Origin: UBA8752 sp964223495
Lineage (GTDB): Bacteria > Bacteroidota > Bacteroidia > Flavobacteriales_D > Sanyastnellaceae
DNA: 64,000 nt
Direction of reading: 5' to 3'
Assembly: GCA_964223495.1 (NCBI GenBank)
Contig: CAXQGL010000060.1
Coordinates: forward strand, 62,001 to 126,000
The notes below the pieces were generated by a model that was not told the DNA's origin, ran no database searches, and was given only the letters and a program-made list of their open reading frames with translations. A program made the position numbers and the translations under genes. Numbering within the stretch: the first letter of the stretch is position 1; each line of letters starts with the position of its first letter. This document shows positions 59,097-64,000 of this stretch, piece by piece.

Positions 59097-60407
59097 ATGA
59101 GACAGCGCCGGACTGCGGTACTCGTGCTCGGCATGGGCGCATTGCTGACTGGATTGCTCGCGTTGCAATTCGGTTGGGTTCGCGCGCTGGTCGATGCCAG
59201 AAGCGACCTGTTCGACGAGCAGGCCCGGACGGCGCTGGTGGAGGTGCAGACTGTCCTTGGACTGTCCACGGCCGAATTCCCACCTCCGCCCATGTCGGGT
59301 TGGTCCCCATCCTCCGGGCCGCAGGCGGACAGCATTGCCGAGGTTCGGGCGGATGGAGCCCTGAAGCGGGAAGCGGCCATGGTCGTGGCGGACAGCTTGA
59401 TGCGGCTGGTGTTGGAGAGCCGCGGCATTGATTTCGATTTCAGGTCTGCCTTGCTCGACCGTTATGGCCGTCCCATTTTCCTTCGCGATGCCGACGTGGA
59501 GCTGCTGGAGCGGTTCCAGGACGATGGATACCGCATACCCGCAGGGGACGCAAGGACCCTGGAGGAAGTCCAGTTGTACACGGTCCATTTTCCGGGAAGG
59601 CGCCTGGCGCTCGCCGGGGACATGTGGTTCGAACTGACGGCCAACCTGCTCCTGATGATCGTGCTCGTGGTGTTCACGGTTTACGCTGCCAATGGTCTTC
59701 GGAAGGCTGAACGCCTGAACCGCCTGAAGAGCGACCTGATCAACAACATGACGCATGAGCTGAAGACCCCCATTTCGACCATCGGATTGGCAGGTGAGGC
59801 CCTGCTCGATCAGGAGATGTCAGCAGACCCGGAGAACCTGAGATATTACGTACAGTTGATCCGTTCCGAGAACAAACGGCTGGGTCTCCTGGTGGAAAAT
59901 GTCCTGCGCGCGGCGATGTTGGATCAAGGGGAATTGGAACTGTACCGTCAACCCTTGAATTTCCACGATCTGGTGAAGGAGGTCCTGCGCAATCAGGCCA
60001 TCCACATCAAGAAACAAGGAGGATCCACGACCTCCCAGCTCAATGCCACCGACCCTGTGGTGACGGGGGATCGGACCCATTTGACCAACGTGGTGTTCAA
60101 CCTTGTGGACAACGCCATAAAGTACGGCGGTGGCGCTCCGCAATTGCTGGTGAGGTCCTGGAATGAAAGTGGAAACCTGCACGTCGCTTTCGTGGATGAC
60201 GGCATCGGAATCCCCCGGGAACATTTGGGCAAGGTTTTTGATAAACTCTATCGTGTTCCCACAGGAAATGTGCACGACGTGAAAGGATTCGGACTCGGTT
60301 TGAGCTACGTACAGGCGGTCATGCAGCAACATGGCGCACAGATTCGCGTTGTGAGTACAGTCGGTGAGGGCAGCACATTCACACTGGTCTTTCCCCAAAA
60401 GAAGTAG
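59097..60407 (+). CDS. sensor histidine kinase, RprX-like
   Basis: 436 residues with two membrane segments (about 7-28 and 182-199) flanking a ~150-residue periplasmic sensor, which includes a Pro-rich part (59-70) and an SRGIDFDF block. The HisKA domain carries the phospho-accepting His220 in NNMTHELKTPIS. The HATPase domain follows with NVVFNLVDNAIKYGGG, VDDGIGIP and GFGLGLSYVQAV. Together with the next gene it resembles the RprXY system of Bacteroides, but the signal sensed is unknown. The stop is TAG; the regulator gene starts 5 bases later. Confidence 0.92.
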   Translation: MRQRRTAVLVLGMGALLTGLLALQFGWVRALVDARSDLFDEQARTALVEVQTVLGLSTAEFPPPPMSGWSPSSGPQADSIAEVRADGALKREAAMVVADSLMRLVLESRGIDFDFRSALLDRYGRPIFLRDADVELLERFQDDGYRIPAGDARTLEEVQLYTVHFPGRRLALAGDMWFELTANLLLMIVLVVFTVYAANGLRKAERLNRLKSDLINNMTHELKTPISTIGLAGEALLDQEMSADPENLRYYVQLIRSENKRLGLLVENVLRAAMLDQGELELYRQPLNFHDLVKEVLRNQAIHIKKQGGSTTSQLNATDPVVTGDRTHLTNVVFNLVDNAIKYGGGAPQLLVRSWNESGNLHVAFVDDGIGIPREHLGKVFDKLYRVPTGNVHDVKGFGLGLSYVQAVMQQHGAQIRVVSTVGEGSTFTLVFPQKK

Positions 60408-60412
60408 ACAAC

Positions 60413-61108
60413 ATGAAACAAGAGCTCGACATCCTGCTTTGCGAGGACGATCCCAACCTGGGTAAGCTGCTTCGCGATTTTCTCGTCCGCAAGGGATACA
60501 ACACCACTTGGGCACAGGACGGTGCCGACGGAGTCCGACAATTCCGTGTGGGCTCCTATGACTTCATCATTCTCGACGTGATGATGCCCGTGAAGGACGG
60601 ATATCAGGTCGCCCAGGAGATCCGGGGGTTGAACCGCCATGTGCCCATCCTCTTCCTGACGGCGAAGAGTCAGCGGGAGGACACACTGCAGGGATTCAAG
60701 GTGGGCGCAGACGATTACATGACGAAGCCATTCTCGATGGACGAGCTCGAAGCCCGCATCGAAGCCATCCTGCGTCGGTCGGCTGCATTGCCCGAGACCT
60801 CGGAGGAAGTCGGAGAGATGACGATCGGTCACTACACCTACGACTACAACCGCCAGGAATTGCGGCTGGGAGAGGATGCACAGCGGCTCACGACAAAAGA
60901 GAACGAACTGTTGTTCCTGCTCGCAAAGGCCAAGAACGCCCTCCTCGAACGCGAGTATGCCCTCAACGCCATCTGGGGCGATGCGAACTATTTCAATGGA
61001 CGCAGCATGGACGTCTACATCGCCAAGCTGAGGAAGCACCTCAAGGAAGACGCGCGGGTGGAAATCCTCAACGTCCACGGCAAGGGGTTCAAGCTCATCG
61101 CGGACTGA
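60413..61108 (+). CDS. OmpR-family response regulator, RprY-like
   Basis: 231 residues. Receiver: LLCEDDPNLGKLL, phospho-acceptor Asp55 in IILDVMMP, and Lys105 in MTKPFSM. The C-terminal winged helix follows from the linker near residue 125 (TTKENELLFLLAKAKNALLERE, RSMDVYIAKLRKHLKED, VHGKGFKLI). It is the cognate partner of the preceding kinase by adjacency. Confidence 0.93.
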   Translation: MKQELDILLCEDDPNLGKLLRDFLVRKGYNTTWAQDGADGVRQFRVGSYDFIILDVMMPVKDGYQVAQEIRGLNRHVPILFLTAKSQREDTLQGFKVGADDYMTKPFSMDELEARIEAILRRSAALPETSEEVGEMTIGHYTYDYNRQELRLGEDAQRLTTKENELLFLLAKAKNALLEREYALNAIWGDANYFNGRSMDVYIAKLRKHLKEDARVEILNVHGKGFKLIAD

Positions 61109-61192
61109 CGGGCGACCGGAACCGGGGAATTTGGGAAAAGGGTTTCGACACCCCAATTCGGAGGTTACCTTGGTTTTCCCTTTTCGGTTCGC

Positions 61193-63241
61193 ATGATTCC
61201 CAAGGATACCGTCGACGCGATACTCCAGGCCACCGTCATTGAGGAGGTGGTGAGCGAGTTCGTCCAGCTCAAGAAGAGCGGGACGAGCCTGCGCGGGATG
61301 AGCCCCTTCACGAACGAGAAGACGCCTTCTTTCTATGTGGTGCCCGGAAAGGGCATCTTCAAGGACTTCAGCTCGGGCAAGGGCGGAAGCGCCGTGACGT
61401 TCCTCATGGAGCACGAAAAGCTCTCCTACCCGGAAGCCCTTCGCTGGTTGGCGCGCAAATACGGCATCGAGATCGAGGAGAGGCAACTGACGCCCGAGGA
61501 GCTGGAGGAGCAGACCGAGCGCGAGAGCCTTGCGAACCTGGCGAGTTGGGCCCAGAAGTGGTTCACCGAGCAGTTGAGGGAGACCGGAGAGGGCAAGAGC
61601 GTGGGCATCGGCTACTTCCGGAGCCGCGATTTCTCTGACGCGATCATGGAGGATTTCGCGCTGGGCTACTGTCCGGAGCGTCCTTGGTCAGAAGAAGGCG
61701 CCCTTGCGGCTGCGGCCAAGAAGGCAGGCTACAAGGAGAAGTGGTTGCTGGCCAGCGGGCTGTGCAAGCAGCGGGAAGATGGCTCGCTGTATGATTTCTA
61801 CCGCGGCAGGGTGATTTTCCCCATCCGGGATGTCACGGGCAGGTTCATCGGCTTCGGGGGCAGGACCCTGAAGCAGGACAAGAAAGTTCCCAAGTATGTC
61901 AACAGCCCGGAGAGTCCTCTGTACGACAAGTCCCGGGCACTCTACGGCATCCACATGGCGCGGAACGCCATCGTTCGGGAGGACCGCGCCATCCTCGTGG
62001 AAGGCTATACCGATGTCATGGCCATGCGCCAATCCGGTGTGGAGCATGTCGTGGCCAGTTCGGGAACAGCCCTGACCGTCGAGCAGGTTCGGCTCTTGCG
62101 GCGTTTCAGCAAGCGCATGACCATGCTCTTCGACGGCGACCCGGCAGGTTTGCGGGCTGCCATCCGGGGGGTGGACATCGTCCTGGGTGAAGGGCTGGAT
62201 GTCAAGGTGGCCGTGCTTCCGGAAGGCGAGGATCCGGATACGTTCGCCAAGCGGTTGGGGCGCGAGGCGCTCATGGATTGGCTGGCCGAGAACAGCCGTG
62301 ACTTCATCCGGTTCAAGATTGATTTGCTCGCTGCAGAGGCCGAGCATGATCCGATCAAGCGTACCGAACTCGTGAGAAGCGTGGTGCAGAGCATTGCCCA
62401 CGTACCCGATGAGCTCAAGCGCACGGTGTACATCCAGGAGAGTGCGGGCCGGCTCGGCATGCAGGCTGAGGATTTGATGGCGGAGCTTTCCCGCCAGGCC
62501 CGGAACCGCCTCGAGAAGGAAGCCAAGGCCCCCCTGCCATCGCTCCAGACCGAAGCAGCGACCCCGATTGGAAAACCCCGATTGCTGGGTCGCGTGGGTC
62601 GCAGTGGCCGGGAGGCGGACCTGCTGCGTCTGCTGTTGCAATACGGTCGGCAGCAACTCACGATTGACCTTCCGGATGAGGCGGTCGAGCCAGAGGAGGG
62701 TGCAGAGGAAGGGGAGGGCGTCTCCAGCATCGAGGTCACCCTCGCGGAATTCCTGCTCCACGAACTGGACACCATCGGTCTGGCCATTCGGCATCCGGTG
62801 GTGGACCAGGTCATCCAGACTTATCGGGAAAGGATGCTTGAGGGCCACATCCCGGGCCCTGATGCCTGGAGTCAGGCGGACCCGGAGATTGCCGCCCTGA
62901 CAGCGGATGTCCTCGTCACGGAGTTTGCCCTGAGCGACAACTGGCTCAAGCGTCACGGCATTGCGGCGGAAACCGAGGACAAGATGCTGATGCAGGCTCT
63001 GCAAGGGGCGCTGTACCGACTGATGCTCGACGAAGCCCGTTCGGAAGGGGTGCGCATCGTCGGCCGGCTCGAAGAGATGGCCCAGGACCCGCAATCATCC
63101 GAGGATCCTGCCGCTGAGGAGGTGGACCTGCTCAGGCGGAAAATGGCGGTATCCAAACGGGTGGGCCGCTTGGCCGGTCATTTCGGAAGCACCATCCTGC
63201 ATACCCTCAAGGCGGAGGACCTGGCGGTGGACCCTTCCTGA
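61193..63241 (+). CDS. dnaG: DNA primase with a zinc-less CHC2-like domain
   Basis: 682 residues. The N-terminal domain is recognisable (LKKSGTSLRGMSPF, NEKTPSFYVVPGKG, IFKDFSSGKGG) but the four usual zinc ligands are replaced: Ser37, Thr40, Asp58 and Ser61 sit where C, H, C and C are expected. The RNA polymerase core with TOPRIM (AILVEGYTDVMAMRQSG, LFDGDPAGLRA) is intact, as is a C-terminal helicase-binding region. From memory this loss is shared by some Flavobacteriia. It makes replication primers. A weak TACCTTGG box lies 19 bases before the ATG. Confidence 0.94.
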   Translation: MIPKDTVDAILQATVIEEVVSEFVQLKKSGTSLRGMSPFTNEKTPSFYVVPGKGIFKDFSSGKGGSAVTFLMEHEKLSYPEALRWLARKYGIEIEERQLTPEELEEQTERESLANLASWAQKWFTEQLRETGEGKSVGIGYFRSRDFSDAIMEDFALGYCPERPWSEEGALAAAAKKAGYKEKWLLASGLCKQREDGSLYDFYRGRVIFPIRDVTGRFIGFGGRTLKQDKKVPKYVNSPESPLYDKSRALYGIHMARNAIVREDRAILVEGYTDVMAMRQSGVEHVVASSGTALTVEQVRLLRRFSKRMTMLFDGDPAGLRAAIRGVDIVLGEGLDVKVAVLPEGEDPDTFAKRLGREALMDWLAENSRDFIRFKIDLLAAEAEHDPIKRTELVRSVVQSIAHVPDELKRTVYIQESAGRLGMQAEDLMAELSRQARNRLEKEAKAPLPSLQTEAATPIGKPRLLGRVGRSGREADLLRLLLQYGRQQLTIDLPDEAVEPEEGAEEGEGVSSIEVTLAEFLLHELDTIGLAIRHPVVDQVIQTYRERMLEGHIPGPDAWSQADPEIAALTADVLVTEFALSDNWLKRHGIAAETEDKMLMQALQGALYRLMLDEARSEGVRIVGRLEEMAQDPQSSEDPAAEEVDLLRRKMAVSKRVGRLAGHFGSTILHTLKAEDLAVDPS

Positions 63242-63253
63242 CGCCCCTGCGAT

Positions 63254-64000
63254 TCAGTGGCGCTCGGTCCAGAAATCGAGCAGGGTAATGCGGGGCTGAA
63301 GAACGCCCCGATAGCATTCCGTCTCCACCTTGAACACCACATCGAGGCTCGATGCGGTTTCCAGCGCCTCGACCCGGGGGCCGAGACCAAAGCCCACTGC
63401 CGTCAGTGGGGGCGAGGACCGATCTACGGTCAATGTTACCCGAACATGCCGCCCATCCTTGCCCACGCGTTTGGGTGGGAATGCGAGACGGACATCTCTG
63501 CAGAGGAACACTGGAGCGGGGGCTCCCGGACCGAACGGCTCGAATTTGCGCAGGTTCCTCAGCAGTTCAGGAGAGCATTCCGAGAGGTGGACCTCCATGT
63601 CGAAATAGCGCGGTTCGCGCTTGCTGATCTTGGCGAGGCTATGACCCACGGCTTGGTCGAGCGCTTTGGCGAATGCCTCTGCCTCACCCGGCTTCACCGT
63701 GATGCCGGCGGCCATGGCGTGACCACCGAATTGTTCGAGGTGGGCGCCGCATCCTTTGATCAATTCATGAATGTCGAGACCGGGTGTCGACCGGGCGCTT
63801 CCAACGAGGACACCATCGTCGTCGCTGATGACCACGCTGGGGCGGTATCGGTGCTCGATGAGTCGGGTGGCGACGATGCCGATGACCCCGCGGTGCCATC
63901 CCTTGCCCCAGACGATGTTGATGTGCTTGAATTCTTCCCGCTGCTCGAGTTGCTGGATGGCATCATTCGTGATCTGTTCATCGTAGGAACGGCGCACCTG
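63254..64000 (-). CDS. recJ: single-stranded-DNA exonuclease RecJ, C-terminal part (partial)
   Basis: The frame runs off the right edge, leaving 248 residues. It shows the DHHA1 domain (VWGKGWHRGVIGIVATRL, VVISDDDGVLVGSARS) with the LEQFGGHAMAAG motif, then the OB-fold domain (PVFLCRDVRLAFPPKR, VRVTLTVDRSS) of RecJ. The DHH catalytic half lies outside the window. RecJ degrades 5' single strands in repair and recombination. The stop lies 12 bases from the dnaG stop on the other strand. Confidence 0.93.
   Translation of the reverse strand, partial: QVRRSYDEQITNDAIQQLEQREEFKHINIVWGKGWHRGVIGIVATRLIEHRYRPSVVISDDDGVLVGSARSTPGLDIHELIKGCGAHLEQFGGHAMAAGITVKPGEAEAFAKALDQAVGHSLAKISKREPRYFDMEVHLSECSPELLRNLRKFEPFGPGAPAPVFLCRDVRLAFPPKRVGKDGRHVRVTLTVDRSSPPLTAVGFGLGPRVEALETASSLDVVFKVETECYRGVLQPRITLLDFWTERH

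Noticed and set aside
1..64000. CRISPR arrays, insertion sequences, prophage or integron genes
   Set aside because: Read on both strands, I found no regularly spaced repeats, transposase, recombinase or phage structural genes.

Overview
The window is about 60% G+C and nearly gapless. It reads as a chromosomal segment of a member of the Bacteroidota, possibly an unusually GC-rich relative of the Flavobacteriales. The evidence is: three proteins with type B (CHU_C-like) type IX secretion C-termini, two PorP/SprF-like proteins, DUF4292 and TPR lipoproteins, a DnaG without CHC2 zinc ligands, almost no Shine-Dalgarno sequences, and repeated TAnnTT(T/C)G elements that resemble the Bacteroidota -7 promoter box. 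There is no sign of phage, IS element, CRISPR array or integron. No stretch over 300 bases lacks a gene; the longest is the 224-base leader before speA.

Layout. 1-7433 (+) is a surface-adhesin locus: the end of one T9SS cargo, PorP/SprF, an SprB-repeat cargo of about 1,700 residues, and a second PorP/SprF. 7507-9025 (+) holds a conserved unknown and rsmI, facing radA (-). 10398-14036 (-) is another T9SS cargo, with a nidogen-like region, divergent from lepA. 16010-20915 (-) holds rlmN, a LytTR regulator, a serine hydrolase, lipB and a phosphosugar isomerase. 20977-23528 (+) holds lysS, broken by an in-frame TAA, and a C26 peptidase lipoprotein. 23574-30122 (-) is a run of M23 peptidase, TDO-family dioxygenase, DUF3108, RidA, miaE, an aminopeptidase P and a methyltransferase. 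30221-35571 (+) holds rnr, tRNAs for Ile2, Val and Arg, a flippase and a sulfotransferase, with a tiny dockerin-like gene on the other strand between the first two tRNAs. 35796-39482 (+) is a polyamine operon (arginine decarboxylase, agmatinase, deoxyhypusine-synthase-like enzyme, small unknown), followed by tRNA-Val(GAC). 39716-42050 holds feoA (+) and feoB (-) tail to tail. 42047-54633 (-) is a long tight run: EnvC-like, DUF4292, TPR lipoprotein, sugar nucleotidyltransferase, dut, enoyl-CoA hydratase, a double ABC ATPase, hppD, hmgA, glucosaminidase, MORN lipoprotein and prenyl synthase. 54697-56821 (+) is yicC-gmk-nadD. 56841-59029 (-) is pth, ctc and prs. 59097-63241 (+) is a two-component pair and dnaG. 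recJ (-) runs off the right edge.

How the genes work together. The first block probably makes and exports gliding or adhesion proteins, each cargo gene coupled to a PorP/SprF partner by a 4-base start/stop overlap. The polyamine operon should turn arginine into putrescine and then, by inference, homospermidine. hppD and hmgA are two successive steps of tyrosine breakdown. The EnvC/DUF4292/TPR/nucleotidyltransferase set looks like an envelope-biogenesis cluster. About a dozen adjacent genes share 4-base ATGA-type overlaps, so translational coupling is a general feature.

The points most worth checking are the nonsense codon in lysS, the inverted feoA/feoB pair with a degenerate FeoB G4 motif, a set of promoter boxes placed so that transcripts would start at the initiation codon, the DHS-like enzyme in the arginine-to-putrescine operon, and the free-standing dockerin-like mini-protein. 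I did not find an unmistakable new defence or mobile system.
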